This document shows, piece after piece, positions 17,911 to 27,035 of a DNA stretch of 64,000 bases. Below the pieces are notes generated by a model. That model searched no databases and was not told the origin of the DNA. It was given only the letters and a program-made list of their open reading frames with translations. Each line of letters starts with the position of its first letter. Positions within the stretch are counted from its first letter, which is position 1. The stretch is from Propionivibrio dicarboxylicus. GTDB lineage: Bacteria > Pseudomonadota > Gammaproteobacteria > Burkholderiales > Rhodocyclaceae. Location of the stretch: the NCBI GenBank assembly GCA_945902805.1, contig CAMDMZ010000012.1, positions 44,692 through 108,691 on the forward strand, in the 5' to 3' direction. The position numbers and the translations under genes are program-made.

Positions 17911-19134
17911 ATGGGCTACGAGAACGCGGATGAACATGCTTACTTGAAGCGAATCCTGGAGAACGCGCCGGATGGCGTGTTCACTATTGATACTGAAATG
18001 AACATCCGCTACGTCAATCCGGCCTTTTGCCGCATGCTCGACTTTTCCCGCGAACACCTGATCGGCTCGTCGATCACGCATTATTTGGGCGACCTGAACA
18101 TCCTCGGTATCTGCATGACCGAGGTTCAGCGTAATGGCCACTGCAATGATCAGGAGACCATCTTCAAGCGTGCCGATGGCTCCATGGTGCACATCTCCAA
18201 GAACGTGCAGGCGATTTACGACGACAGCCACACTATCCGCGAGATCCTCGTCACCATCCGCGATCTCACCGAGATACACGGTCTCAACCGGCGTCTTGAG
18301 CAGACCTTGGCCGAGCGCCAAAAGAGCAACCAGACGCTACAGCAGACCCTCGACCAGCTACGCGATGCACAGAAACAACTGGTGCAATCCGAAAAAATGG
18401 CGGCGCTGGGCAGCCTAGTGGCGGGCATGGCGCACGAGATCAACACTCCCGTCGGCATCGGCGTAACGTCCGCCTCGAGCATTCGCGAAGAGACCCAGAA
18501 GATCGCTCAACGTTTTTCCGCAGGCACCATGAAACGCTCGGAACTGGATCAGTTCCTGCGCCATACCGAACAGGCCTGTGAAATTTTGCACAGCAATTTG
18601 CGTCGCGCGGCGGACCTCGTTGGCAGCTTCAAACAAGTGGCGGCGGATCAGACCAGCGACGATTGCCGCACGATCGACCTACACGATTATCTGGATGAAG
18701 TCCTGCTCAGCTTGCGGCCCGGTTTGAAGCAGACCCGCCTCACCGTTACCAATTCCTGTCCATCGGGCCTGTCGATGTTCATCAACCCTGGCGCGATTTA
18801 CCAGGTGGTCAGCAATCTCGTCATGAACTCGATCGTGCATGGCTTTCCAACCGGTAGCGAAGGCAACATCACCTTGTCGGCGCAGACGCAGGGCGATCGT
18901 GTGATCATCGAGTATCGTGATGACGGCGCCGGTATCCCGGCAGAACACCTCGGCCGGATATTTGATCCGTTCTTCACCACGCGGCGTGGTCAAGGCGGTA
19001 CCGGGCTGGGGCTCAATATTGTGTACAACTTGATTACAGCAACACTGAACGGCAAGATCACGGTCGACAGTACGCCCGGTCGGGGTACCTGTTTCGTGAT
19101 CGAGGTTCCGGCACAACAAAAGGAAGCGGCATGA
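17911..19134 (+). CDS. Cytoplasmic PAS-domain sensor histidine kinase
   Basis: A soluble kinase of 407 residues without membrane segments. It has one PAS domain (about 12-130: RILENAPDGVFTIDTEMNI; NPAFCRMLDFSREHLIG), a coiled coil (about 130-160), then the kinase core. The phosphorylation histidine is H175 in GMAHEINTPVGIGV. ATPase motifs are NLVMNSIVHGF, DDGAGIP, IFDPFFTTRRG and GTGLGLNIVYNLI. A GAGGAG ribosome site precedes the ATG at 17911. Its stop overlaps the start of the HD-GYP regulator by four bases (ATGA), so the two form a pair in which phosphotransfer would control cyclic-di-GMP breakdown (inference). Confidence 0.92.
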   Translation: MGYENADEHAYLKRILENAPDGVFTIDTEMNIRYVNPAFCRMLDFSREHLIGSSITHYLGDLNILGICMTEVQRNGHCNDQETIFKRADGSMVHISKNVQAIYDDSHTIREILVTIRDLTEIHGLNRRLEQTLAERQKSNQTLQQTLDQLRDAQKQLVQSEKMAALGSLVAGMAHEINTPVGIGVTSASSIREETQKIAQRFSAGTMKRSELDQFLRHTEQACEILHSNLRRAADLVGSFKQVAADQTSDDCRTIDLHDYLDEVLLSLRPGLKQTRLTVTNSCPSGLSMFINPGAIYQVVSNLVMNSIVHGFPTGSEGNITLSAQTQGDRVIIEYRDDGAGIPAEHLGRIFDPFFTTRRGQGGTGLGLNIVYNLITATLNGKITVDSTPGRGTCFVIEVPAQQKEAA

Positions 19135-20702
19135 CGTTGGATGACGAGATGGAGCAGGAAATGTTCTTTGCTCCCGAGGAAGAAACCGATGTCGCTAACG
19201 CTGCTGCATCGGTCTGGAAAGTCCTGATCATCGATGATGACATCAGCGTGCATGATGTCACCAAGCTGGCATTGAAGAACGTCGAGTTCGACGGACGCCC
19301 CTTGCAGTTTCTCGACGCCTATTCGGCAGCCGAGGCTCGACAGATTCTGGCCGCCAATGACGAGATTGCACTGGCTCTGGTCGATGTCGTGATGGAAACC
19401 GAGCATGCCGGCCTGGATCTGGTTCACCACATTCGCAACGAGCTGAACAACACCTTGATCCGCATCGTGCTGCGTACCGGTCAGCCGGGACAGGCACCGG
19501 AACGAACGGTAATCAGCCAGTACGACATCAACGACTACAAGGAAAAAACGGAACTCACCGCGCAGAAGCTATTCAGCACGGTGTTTACCAGTCTGCGTTC
19601 CTATCGCGATCTGGCGGCACTGAATGCGAATCGCCGTGGACTGGAAGAAGTCATTCGCGCTTCAGGAGCCGTGTTCCAGATTTCCGACCTGGATAGCTTC
19701 ATTCACGGCGTTCTGGAGCAGTTGCTGGCCGTGCTTTATCTGGGCAAGAATTCGCTCTACCTCGGCTGTGATTGCGTCGCCATGGAAAGCAAGGCCGACC
19801 GTTTCTCGGTTGTGGCTGCCACGGGTGATTTTTCGTCGCTGGTAGGCAAGAATCCGATCGAATGTCTCAATCAGGAAATCCTGAACAATGTGACGACGGT
19901 GCTTGAAAGCAAGCAGTCGCTGGTGCGCGGTAATGTCTATGTGGGCTATTTCTGCCCGCGTCTCGGACGCGAGGATGTGATTTATGTCACCGGTGCCCGC
20001 CCGATGTCGGCCGACGATTTGAAACTCATCGAGCTGTTCCTGAAGAATGTCTCGATCGCCTACGAAAATGCCCTCCTGCGTGACGAGATCGAAGGCACAC
20101 AGCGCGACATGGTCTACATGCTGGGTGAGGCGGTGGAAACCCGCTCACGCGAAACCGGGCAGCATGTGCGCCGCGTCGCCGAATACTGCCGCTTGATCGC
20201 CGAGGGCATCGGCCTGCCGCAGCGCGACATCGAAATCCTGCACATTGCCTCGCCCTTGCACGATTTTGGCAAGATCGGCATCCCCGACAGCATTCTTCAC
20301 AAACCCGGAAAACTCGTCGACGACGAGTGGCACACGATGCAAAGCCACGCCAGCATGGGCGAGGAATTGCTGGAGCGCTCGGATCGTGAAATGCTGCGCG
20401 CTGCGGCCGTCTTGGCCGGTCAGCATCACGAGCGTTGGGATGGCAGTGGTTATCCGCGTGGGCTAAGCGGCAAAGCCATTCACATCTTCGGCCGCATTGG
20501 CGCCATTGCCGACGTGTTTGATGCCTTGGCCGGGCGGCGTTGCTACAAGGAACCCTGGCCGGTGGAGAAGATACTCGGCTACATCAAGGAACAACGTGGC
20601 CGGCAGTTTGATCCAGTGCTTGTGGATTGGATTCTGGCGAATACCGACAAGATGATCACGGTGTTGGAGCAGTATCCCGACACTGCCATGCCGCATCACT
20701 AA
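19131..20702 (+). CDS. Response regulator with DUF3369 and HD-GYP phosphodiesterase domains
   Basis: A 523-residue regulator. The receiver (about 29-155) has acidic residues IIDDD and phosphoacceptor D85 in ALVDVVMETEHAG. A DUF3369-type middle domain (about 170-330) is followed by the HD-GYP domain (about 335-510). The metal-binding HD pair is H377-D378 in ASPLHDFGKIGIPD, and the signature HHERWDGSGYPRGL is intact, so cyclic-di-GMP hydrolysis is expected (family knowledge). It is coupled to the PAS kinase by an ATGA overlap. It ends 2 nt before the convergent cobQ stop. Confidence 0.94.
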   Translation: MTLDDEMEQEMFFAPEEETDVANAAASVWKVLIIDDDISVHDVTKLALKNVEFDGRPLQFLDAYSAAEARQILAANDEIALALVDVVMETEHAGLDLVHHIRNELNNTLIRIVLRTGQPGQAPERTVISQYDINDYKEKTELTAQKLFSTVFTSLRSYRDLAALNANRRGLEEVIRASGAVFQISDLDSFIHGVLEQLLAVLYLGKNSLYLGCDCVAMESKADRFSVVAATGDFSSLVGKNPIECLNQEILNNVTTVLESKQSLVRGNVYVGYFCPRLGREDVIYVTGARPMSADDLKLIELFLKNVSIAYENALLRDEIEGTQRDMVYMLGEAVETRSRETGQHVRRVAEYCRLIAEGIGLPQRDIEILHIASPLHDFGKIGIPDSILHKPGKLVDDEWHTMQSHASMGEELLERSDREMLRAAAVLAGQHHERWDGSGYPRGLSGKAIHIFGRIGAIADVFDALAGRRCYKEPWPVEKILGYIKEQRGRQFDPVLVDWILANTDKMITVLEQYPDTAMPHH

Positions 20703-20704
20703 AC

Positions 20705-22180
20705 TCAAGCCAGTCCAAGCAATTCCAGGTTTAGCGCACTTTCCACTGCTTCGGCCAGTCGCTCCAGATCGGCGGCACGGCGGGCGCGAAAATCCACGGC
20801 CGCCATGTCCTTTGCACCGGCCCAGGCGAGCAGGGCGGTCAAGGCCTCGGGATGATCAAAAAGCCCGTGGCAATAGCTGGCAAGGATGGAGTCGTCGGTC
20901 GAAATAACACCAGCCGGGCGGCCGTCAAGGTACGCCGAGGGCAATGCCAGTGCCGGTCCGGTGGTGACGCCCATGTGGATTTCGTAACCCTCGATGTGGG
21001 GTGCCTGGCCGTTCAGTTCAGGCAACGCCAGGGTGCCGCGCACGTTGCGCAGTTGCTTTTCCACCGCCAGGACGGTCTCGCAATCGATCAAACCCAAGCC
21101 GGCCACACTCCCCGCTGCGCCCTCAATTCCATCGGGATCGTGCAATAGGCGACCCAGCATCTGGTAACCGCCACAAATGCCAATCAGCTTGCCGCCATAG
21201 CGCAAGTGACGTTTGATCGCGGCCTCATGGCCGTGGTGACGCAACCAGGCCAGATCGGCTTGCACCGCCTTGGAGCCGGGCAGAATCACCAGATCGCATG
21301 GCGGCAGGGCGTCGCCCGGACCAATCCATTGGAAATCGACTTCCGGATGCAGGCGCAGCGGATCGAGATCGTTGTGGTTGGAACAACGCGGATAGACGAT
21401 GGCGATGACTTTCAGCTTCGCCGCGAGCTTCTCCACGCTACTGGTGGCAATCGCATCCTCAGCGTCGAGCATCAGACCTTGCAAGTAAGGCAGCACACCG
21501 ATCACCGGCTTGCCAGTACGCGCTTCCAACCATTCCAGGCCAGGCTGCAACAAGCTGATGTCACCGCGAAAACGATTGATGACGAAGCCCTTGACGCGTG
21601 CCTGCTCGCTGGCCGACAGCAAATCCAGGGTGCCGACCAGATGGGCGAAAACGCCGCCGCGATCGATATCGGCGATCAGGATCACCGGCACATCGGCGGC
21701 TTCGGCAAAACCCATGTTGGCGATGTCGCGGTCGCGCAGATTTATCTCGGCCGGGCTGCCGGCGCCCTCAATCAAAACGCAGTCGAATTCGTCACACAAG
21801 CGTCGCCAGCTTTCCATCACAGCGCCCATGGCGATGGTCTTGTAGGCGTGATAGTCGCGTGCGTCGAGCGTATCGATGGCGTGGCCGTGGATGATGACTT
21901 GGGCGCGACAATCGCTGGTCGGCTTGAGCAACACCGGATTGAAATCCACGCGGGGCGGCAGTCCAGCGGCAAGCGCCTGCAGGGCCTGGGCGCGGCCAAT
22001 CTCGCCGCCGTCTTCGGTCACAGCAGAATTGAGCGCCATGTTCTGCGGCTTGAACGGCGCTACCCGCACGCCGCGCCGCGCCAGGATGCGGCACAAGGCG
22101 GCGACCAACGTGGTCTTCCCCGCGTCCGAGGTGCAGCCCTGGATCATCAACGCCTTTGCCAATCGCCCTTGTGCGGTCAC
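20705..22180 (-). CDS. cobQ: Cobyric acid synthase
   Basis: An ATP- and glutamine-dependent amidase that converts adenosylcobyrinate a,c-diamide to adenosylcobyrate in B12 synthesis. The 491-residue protein starts with the ATP-binding motif [20 protein letters not shown], and [23 protein letters not shown] follows. The C-terminal glutaminase domain has the nucleophile in [12 protein letters not shown] and the histidine in SYCHGLFD. The start codon is GTG at 22180, giving [15 protein letters not shown]; an ATG at 22147 is the alternative but would start exactly at the P-loop strand. No other cobalamin biosynthesis gene is adjacent; uptake genes btuF and btuBCD lie within 12 kb. No riboswitch was seen upstream. 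Confidence 0.94.
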   Translation of the reverse strand: MTAQGRLAKALMIQGCTSDAGKTTLVAALCRILARRGVRVAPFKPQNMALNSAVTEDGGEIGRAQALQALAAGLPPRVDFNPVLLKPTSDCRAQVIIHGHAIDTLDARDYHAYKTIAMGAVMESWRRLCDEFDCVLIEGAGSPAEINLRDRDIANMGFAEAADVPVILIADIDRGGVFAHLVGTLDLLSASEQARVKGFVINRFRGDISLLQPGLEWLEARTGKPVIGVLPYLQGLMLDAEDAIATSSVEKLAAKLKVIAIVYPRCSNHNDLDPLRLHPEVDFQWIGPGDALPPCDLVILPGSKAVQADLAWLRHHGHEAAIKRHLRYGGKLIGICGGYQMLGRLLHDPDGIEGAAGSVAGLGLIDCETVLAVEKQLRNVRGTLALPELNGQAPHIEGYEIHMGVTTGPALALPSAYLDGRPAGVISTDDSILASYCHGLFDHPEALTALLAWAGAKDMAAVDFRARRAADLERLAEAVESALNLELLGLA

Positions 22181-22229
22181 TCGTAGAATCTCTGCTGTCT
22201 CATGGCCTGATTATCCCATTTGAACCGAC

Positions 22230-22257
22230 GCTGACTCCCCGTCCTCATCCAGTCAGC
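22230..22257. repeat. 7-bp perfect inverted repeat
   Basis: GCTGACT at 22230-22236 and AGTCAGC at 22251-22257 with a 14-nt loop, followed by GGGGGCGGTTTTCC. It could be an operator or the stem of a leader hairpin; neither is established. Confidence 0.4.
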
Positions 22258-22300
22258 GGGGGCGGTTTTCCTATTTCACGCGACAAATCATCGCCGTGTC

Positions 22301-22326
22301 GCCGTATCGCCAGCGCCGACTTTTCA
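22301..22326 (+). repeat. Dispersed 26-bp repeat, copy 6 (intergenic)
   Basis: GCCGTATCGCCAG followed by CGCCGACTTTTCA, three or four differences from the consensus. It lies in the gap between cobQ and the radical SAM gene. Confidence 0.8.
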
Positions 22327-22487
22327 CGACTATGCAAAGTTAATTCGTGCCCGGCCCCTTTGATTCTCTTTTACAGGGATTGGAGTAGACGCTGGCGAGG
22401 CGCTGTGACAAAGTGGTGACCTGCTTTTTCTCTCGCTCCGACCTTGAGTCCGACATCGAACGCCCTGACACTTCCCGTCCCGACAAA

Positions 22488-23378
22488 ATGATGCGTGAAT
22501 TCCCCATTCAATACATCGAGCCAGTATTCCGGCCGCCCAGCGAGGCCGAATCGCTGATTTTGCCGTTGACCAATGGCTGCTCGTGGAACCAGTGCACGTT
22601 TTGCGAGATGTACACCGCGCCGCAAAAGAAGTTTCGCGCCCGTGCTGAGGATGATGTGCTCGATGAAATCCGCCGCGTCGGTGAGCAATTCGCTGGCGTG
22701 CGCCGGGTATTCCTGGCTGATGGCGATGCCTTGGTGTTGCCGACGCGGCGGCTACTCGATGTGCTGAATGCTGTCCGCATCCACATGCCGGACGTGCGTC
22801 GAGTCACCAGTTATTGCCTGCCGCGCAATCTGCGCAAGAAGAGTGTGGCAGAGCTCAAGGAACTGGCCGATGCCGGGTTGGGGATGGTGTATGTTGGCGC
22901 CGAGTCTGGCGATGACATGGTGCTGGATCGCGTCAATAAGGGCGAGACCTATGCGAGCACGGTCGAGGCCCTGGACAAGCTGGGGCAAGCGGGTATCAAG
23001 CGCTCGGTGATGATTCTTAATGGGTTGGGTGGGCAGGTCTTATCCGCTGCACATGCGGATAATTCGGCGCGATTAGCCAATGCGACGCAGCCGGAATATC
23101 TGTCGACCCTGGTGGTGAGCTTTCCGCGTGGCGAGGAACGTTTTCGCGCTACCTTCCCTGATTGGGAACCTTTGTCGCAGGACGGTCTGTTCGCCGAGAT
23201 GGAGCGTTTTTTGGGGCAGCTTGAGCTAAAGCGCACGGTGTTTCGCAGCGATCACGCCTCGAACTGGCTGGTGCTGAAAGGTACGATGGGCGCCGACAAA
23301 GCGCGGCTGCTGGACGAAGTGCACGCGGCGATCGCCGGGCAGGCGCGGTTGCGGCCGGCGTGGGCGCGGGGTTTGTGA
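22488..23378 (+). CDS. Radical SAM protein of unknown function
   Basis: A member of the radical SAM superfamily, about 296 residues from the ATG at 22488 (a GTG at 22413 would add 25 residues with no family features). The iron-sulphur site is NGCSWNQCTFCEMY, a CX4CX2C arrangement that binds the 4Fe-4S cluster used to cleave S-adenosylmethionine. The glycine-rich strand after it is RRVFLADGDALVLP, and MVYVGAESGDDMVLDRVNKG is a second conserved block. The ribosome site is weak at either start. Its substrate is unknown. It lies between cobQ and btuF, but I see no B12-binding domain in it, so the position may be coincidental. Confidence 0.85.
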   Translation: MMREFPIQYIEPVFRPPSEAESLILPLTNGCSWNQCTFCEMYTAPQKKFRARAEDDVLDEIRRVGEQFAGVRRVFLADGDALVLPTRRLLDVLNAVRIHMPDVRRVTSYCLPRNLRKKSVAELKELADAGLGMVYVGAESGDDMVLDRVNKGETYASTVEALDKLGQAGIKRSVMILNGLGGQVLSAAHADNSARLANATQPEYLSTLVVSFPRGEERFRATFPDWEPLSQDGLFAEMERFLGQLELKRTVFRSDHASNWLVLKGTMGADKARLLDEVHAAIAGQARLRPAWARGL

Positions 23379-23387
23379 AGGCGATAC

Positions 23388-23404
23388 ATTTTCGGCCTGA
23401 AAAT
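23388..23404. terminator. Short AT-rich inverted repeat after the radical SAM gene
   Basis: ATTTTC, five-base loop GGCCT, then GAAAAT. It begins 10 nt after the radical SAM stop and 42 nt before btuF. It could be a weak terminator or an operator; there is no T run of usable length. Confidence 0.3.
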
Positions 23405-23445
23405 TGTCCGACTGAATTAAGACTGACTCCGCACTGGAACCCGCC

Positions 23446-24324
23446 ATGATTCGATTGTTTGCCGCTTTTCTGATGATGCTTGCCACCGTCGCCCATGCCG
23501 AACTTGTTTTGACCGACGACAGCGGCGCCACGGTTCGGTTGGCCGCTCCGGCGCGGCGGATTGTCAGTCTGGCGCCGCATGTGACCGAGGTGCTGTTCGC
23601 CGCCGGCGCTGGCGAACGGGTGGTCGGCACCGTCGATTACAGCGATTATCCAGAGGCGGCAAAACGTCTGCCGCGCGTGGGCGGTTATTCGCGCCTTGAC
23701 CTTGAAGCCATCGCCGCCTTGAAGCCGGATCTGGTCATCGCCTGGCTGAGTGGCAACCCGGCGGCGCATGTTGCCCGCTTGAAGGAATTGGGCGTGCCGA
23801 TCTACTTTTCGCAGCCGAACAGCATCGAGGATATTGCCCGCAGCCTTGAGCAGTACGGACGCCTGGCCGGTACCGAGGCGGCGGCCGATGGTGCGGCGCG
23901 GGTCTTCCGCGAGCGGTTGGTGCGATTGCGTGCTCGTTACCAAGGTCAAGCTCCGGTGCGGGTTTTCTACCAGATCTGGAAAAGCCCGCTCAGTACCGTC
24001 AATGATCGCCAGATCATCAGCAGCGTGATCCGGCTATGCGGTGGTGTGAATGTGTTCGCCGACCTGTCCAGCATCGCCCCGGTTGTCAGCATTGAATCCG
24101 TATTGGTGGCCAATCCCGAGGCCATTGTCGCCAGCGGAATGGACCAGGCACGACCGGAATGGCTGGATGACTGGACGCGCTGGACACAGGTCACGGCAGC
24201 GGCACGCGGCAATCTGTTTTTCATTCCGCCCGACATCATTCAGCGCCATACGCCGCGCCTGCTCGATGGCGCCGAACAACTGTGCGGCCACCTCGACACA
24301 GCGCGAGGGCGACGGCCGCGCTGA
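23446..24324 (+). CDS. btuF: Periplasmic cobalamin-binding protein
   Basis: A substrate-binding protein of the BtuF/FecB-like class that delivers vitamin B12 to the BtuCD importer. The 292-residue product has a signal peptide (IRLFAAFLMMLATVAHA). The two-lobe fold shows RIVSLAPHVTEVLFAAGAGERVVG, DLEAIAALKPDLVIAW and VFYQIWKSPLSTVNDRQIISSVIRLCGG. The last pattern resembles B12 rather than iron-siderophore binders, but ligand assignment rests mainly on the nearby btuBCD. It is transcribed away from that operon and lacks its own riboswitch. A GGAACC ribosome-like site lies just before the ATG. Confidence 0.85.
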   Translation: MIRLFAAFLMMLATVAHAELVLTDDSGATVRLAAPARRIVSLAPHVTEVLFAAGAGERVVGTVDYSDYPEAAKRLPRVGGYSRLDLEAIAALKPDLVIAWLSGNPAAHVARLKELGVPIYFSQPNSIEDIARSLEQYGRLAGTEAAADGAARVFRERLVRLRARYQGQAPVRVFYQIWKSPLSTVNDRQIISSVIRLCGGVNVFADLSSIAPVVSIESVLVANPEAIVASGMDQARPEWLDDWTRWTQVTAAARGNLFFIPPDIIQRHTPRLLDGAEQLCGHLDTARGRRPR

Positions 24325-24340
24325 GCGCGTCGTCCTTATC

Positions 24341-24367
24341 GCCCATGTTGCCGATGTTGCCCATATT
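24341..24367. repeat. Three tandem 9-bp units
   Basis: GCCCATGTT, GCCGATGTT and GCCCATATT follow each other directly, 16 nt after the btuF stop and just before a dispersed-repeat copy. This could be slipped-strand expansion; its function is unknown. Confidence 0.6.
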
Positions 24368-24376
24368 GTCCTGGGC

Positions 24377-24402
24377 GCCGTCTCGCCAGCACCGACTTTT
24401 TG
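24377..24402 (+). repeat. Dispersed 26-bp repeat, copy 7 (intergenic)
   Basis: A perfect consensus copy in the 152-bp gap between btuF and the hybrid kinase at 24477. Confidence 0.92.
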
Positions 24403-24476
24403 ATCAATTGTCCGCACAGGCTTACTATCCAACTTGTGCCACGACCATTGACCAGTAATAGATCAAGACCATCACC

Positions 24477-27035
24477 ATGAAGTTGTTCCGTGCATCCACT
24501 GTCGTTAGCCTGTTGGTCGGGTTCGTCATGCTATGCGGTCTTTGCGGCGCTGGCGTGTCCCAGGCAACCGAGGCACGCGAGGTGCGCGTCGGCGTCTATA
24601 CCAACGCCCCGAAAATCTTCATCGATGCCGACGGCAAGCCCGCCGGCATCCTGGTCGACATCCTGCAGCGCATTGCCGATCTTGAAGGCTGGACGCTCAC
24701 GCCAGTGCCGTGCGCCTGGCAGGAGTGCCTTGACTCGCTCCAGGCCGGCAAGCTGGATCTGATGCCGGATGTGGCTATCTCGTCCGAACGTGACCGGGTT
24801 TTCGATTTTCACCAGACCCCGGTGCTGTCCAGTTGGTCTCAGGTGTTTGCCCGCAAAGGCGTGGCGGTCAACTCCGTGTTTGACCTCGACGGGAAACGAA
24901 TTGCCGTCCTCGGCGGCAGCATTCAGGAGAAGACGTTTAGCGGCATGGCCAGCGGCTTCGGCATCAAGGTGCAGATTGTTCCGGCCCAGACCTACGATCA
25001 AGCGTTTGGCCTGGTCGCGGCGGGTGAGGCCGATGTCACGATTGCCAACAATCTGTTTGGCGAATTCAACGCACCGCGCTATCAACTGCTCGAAACCACC
25101 GTGGTGTTCCAGCCGGCACGATTGTTCTTTGCCACCGCCGAGGGACACAACAAAGAATTGCTGGTGGCGATCGATCGTCATCTCGATGCCTGGCAGAAGG
25201 ATCAGGGCTCGGACTACTTTCAAATCCTGCGCAAGTGGCGCGGAAAGAGCCCGACCGCGTTCATTCCCACCTATGTCTGGCAGGTGCTTAGCGCCCTTGC
25301 CGCCTTGTTGCTGCTGACCGGCATCGCGGTGCTCGCGCTGCGTTGGCAGGTCAAGACCAAGACCCGCCATCTGGTGTCCGAGAAAGCTCGTGTTCAGGCG
25401 ATACTGGACGCGATTCCCGACCTGCTCTTCGAGGTGGATGCCGACGGTCGGATCAAGAGCTACCATTCCCCGCGTGTCGATTTGCTGGCGGCACCGTCTG
25501 AAGTGTTTCTGGGCCAAACATTCGCCTCGATATTGCCGCCGGACGTGGCTGCAGTTTGTTTTTCCGCGATGCATGAAGCCGAGGCAACGGGACTTTCGGT
25601 GGGCAAGCAATACGCACTCGAAATTGCCAGCGGCCAGCACTACTTCGAGTTGTCGGTTTCTCGGAAGGCGCCCGAAGCGGGGAAGAAAAGCAGTTTCATA
25701 TTTCTCGCTCGCGACATCACCGAGCGCAAGCGGGCAGAGAACGAACTCACCCGCAGCAAGGAAAATCTCGAGCACGTGGTCGAAGAGCGCACCGCAGATC
25801 TGTCCTTGGCCAAGCAAGCGGCGGAGGCGTCGAATCGCGCCAAGAGTACTTTCCTGGCCAACATGAGTCACGAGTTGCGTACGCCGATGAACGCCATCAT
25901 GGGCATGACGACACTGGCTTTACGCCGGGCTGGAGATCCGAAGTTACTCGATCATCTGACCAAGATCGACAAGGCATCCGAGCATCTGCTCGGCGTCATC
26001 AACGACATTCTCGATATCTCGAAGATCGAGGCCGAACGACTCACGCTCGAACAGGTGCCGTTCGAACTGGCCTCGGTGCTGGAAAAGGTGTCCAGCCTGG
26101 TCGGGCAACGGGTCGCCGAAAAGGGCTTGACCCTGAGCATCGAGCAATCCCCCGAGCTTGCCTGCCGGCAACTCATGGGCGACCCCTTGCGCTTGAGCCA
26201 GGTGCTGCTGAATTTCACCGGTAATGCCGTCAAATTCACCGAATCCGGATCAATCACCGTGCGGACCGAGGTTGTCGCCGAGGCTATCGACCACCTTGTG
26301 CTGCGTTTCGAGGTTGAAGACACCGGCGTCGGTATCACGGCCGAAAGTCAGACACGCTTGTTCACCGCCTTCGAGCAGGCCGATGGGTCGATGACGCGAA
26401 AATACGGCGGCACCGGCCTTGGGCTCGCCATCAGCAAACGCCTGGTGGAGTTGATGGGGGGCAAGGTCGGGGTCGTCAGTACCGTCGGCCACGGCAGCAA
26501 GTTCTGGTTTACGGTGCGTTTGGGCACGACGGTTGTGGGCGACGCGGTCAGGTTCTCCGGTGCCACCCTTGCATCGGCATCGCGATTCGTTGCACCTCCG
26601 ATTGCTCAGGAGCCGGCGGAAGACCGACTGAAGGCACGCTTCGCCCTCACGCGCATCCTCCTGGCCGAGGATGAGCCGGTGAGCCAGGAAGTCTCGCGCT
26701 GGCTACTCGAAAACGTAGGCTTCAGTGTCGATCTGGCGGAAGATGGCATGGAAGCGGTGGAGCTGGCCGGGAAGGCTCACAAACCCTATGACCTGATCCT
26801 GATGGATATGCAGATGCCGACGCTGAACGGCCTTGAAGCTACGCCGCTGATTCGCGCCTTGCCGGGCTACGCGGCGACGCCCATCGTGGCGATGACGGCG
26901 AATGCCTTTGACGAAGATCGCAAGCTCTGTCTTGAGGCCGGCATGAACGACCACATCGGCAAGCCGATTGACGCCAAGCTGCTTTATGAGACGATGTTCA
27001 AGTGGCTGGCGCGATCCGATACCGCAAAGGCATAG
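24477..27035 (+). CDS. Hybrid sensor kinase with periplasmic solute-binding sensor domain
   Basis: An 852-residue hybrid kinase. After a signal-like hydrophobic N-terminus, a family-3 solute-binding domain fills residues about 35-255 (REVRVGVYTNAPKIF; AGILVDILQRIADLEGW; FDFHQTPVLSSWSQVF; AVLGGSIQEKTFSGM). A membrane helix (about 265-290), a PAS domain, HisKA with H465 in [11 protein letters not shown], the ATPase domain ([18 protein letters not shown]) and a receiver with D777 ([13 protein letters not shown]) follow. There is no Hpt domain, so the final phosphoacceptor lies elsewhere. From HisKA onward it is closely similar to the CHASE kinase at 6983, but its ATPase-receiver linker differs and lacks the repeat-encoded AVPPAPTF. 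Its ligand is unknown; such domains often bind amino acids. It ends directly against the convergent oxidoreductase stop. Confidence 0.93.
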   Translation: MKLFRASTVVSLLVGFVMLCGLCGAGVSQATEAREVRVGVYTNAPKIFIDADGKPAGILVDILQRIADLEGWTLTPVPCAWQECLDSLQAGKLDLMPDVAISSERDRVFDFHQTPVLSSWSQVFARKGVAVNSVFDLDGKRIAVLGGSIQEKTFSGMASGFGIKVQIVPAQTYDQAFGLVAAGEADVTIANNLFGEFNAPRYQLLETTVVFQPARLFFATAEGHNKELLVAIDRHLDAWQKDQGSDYFQILRKWRGKSPTAFIPTYVWQVLSALAALLLLTGIAVLALRWQVKTKTRHLVSEKARVQAILDAIPDLLFEVDADGRIKSYHSPRVDLLAAPSEVFLGQTFASILPPDVAAVCFSAMHEAEATGLSVGKQYALEIASGQHYFELSVSRKAPEAGKKSSFIFLARDITERKRAENELTRSKENLEHVVEERTADLSLAKQAAEASNRAKSTFLANMSHELRTPMNAIMGMTTLALRRAGDPKLLDHLTKIDKASEHLLGVINDILDISKIEAERLTLEQVPFELASVLEKVSSLVGQRVAEKGLTLSIEQSPELACRQLMGDPLRLSQVLLNFTGNAVKFTESGSITVRTEVVAEAIDHLVLRFEVEDTGVGITAESQTRLFTAFEQADGSMTRKYGGTGLGLAISKRLVELMGGKVGVVSTVGHGSKFWFTVRLGTTVVGDAVRFSGATLASASRFVAPPIAQEPAEDRLKARFALTRILLAEDEPVSQEVSRWLLENVGFSVDLAEDGMEAVELAGKAHKPYDLILMDMQMPTLNGLEATPLIRALPGYAATPIVAMTANAFDEDRKLCLEAGMNDHIGKPIDAKLLYETMFKWLARSDTAKA

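Larger units (their letters stand above)
22181..22487. other. 307-bp gap between divergent cobQ and a radical SAM gene
   Basis: It holds an inverted repeat at 22230-22257 and one dispersed-repeat copy at 22301. Promoters for both divergent genes must lie here, but no convincing -35/-10 pair or cobalamin riboswitch motif was recognised. Confidence 0.5.

Noticed and set aside
18028..18052. CGACTTTTC core match inside the PAS kinase gene
   Set aside because: Only the core matches, and the encoded residues (MLDFSREHL) are normal for a PAS domain.
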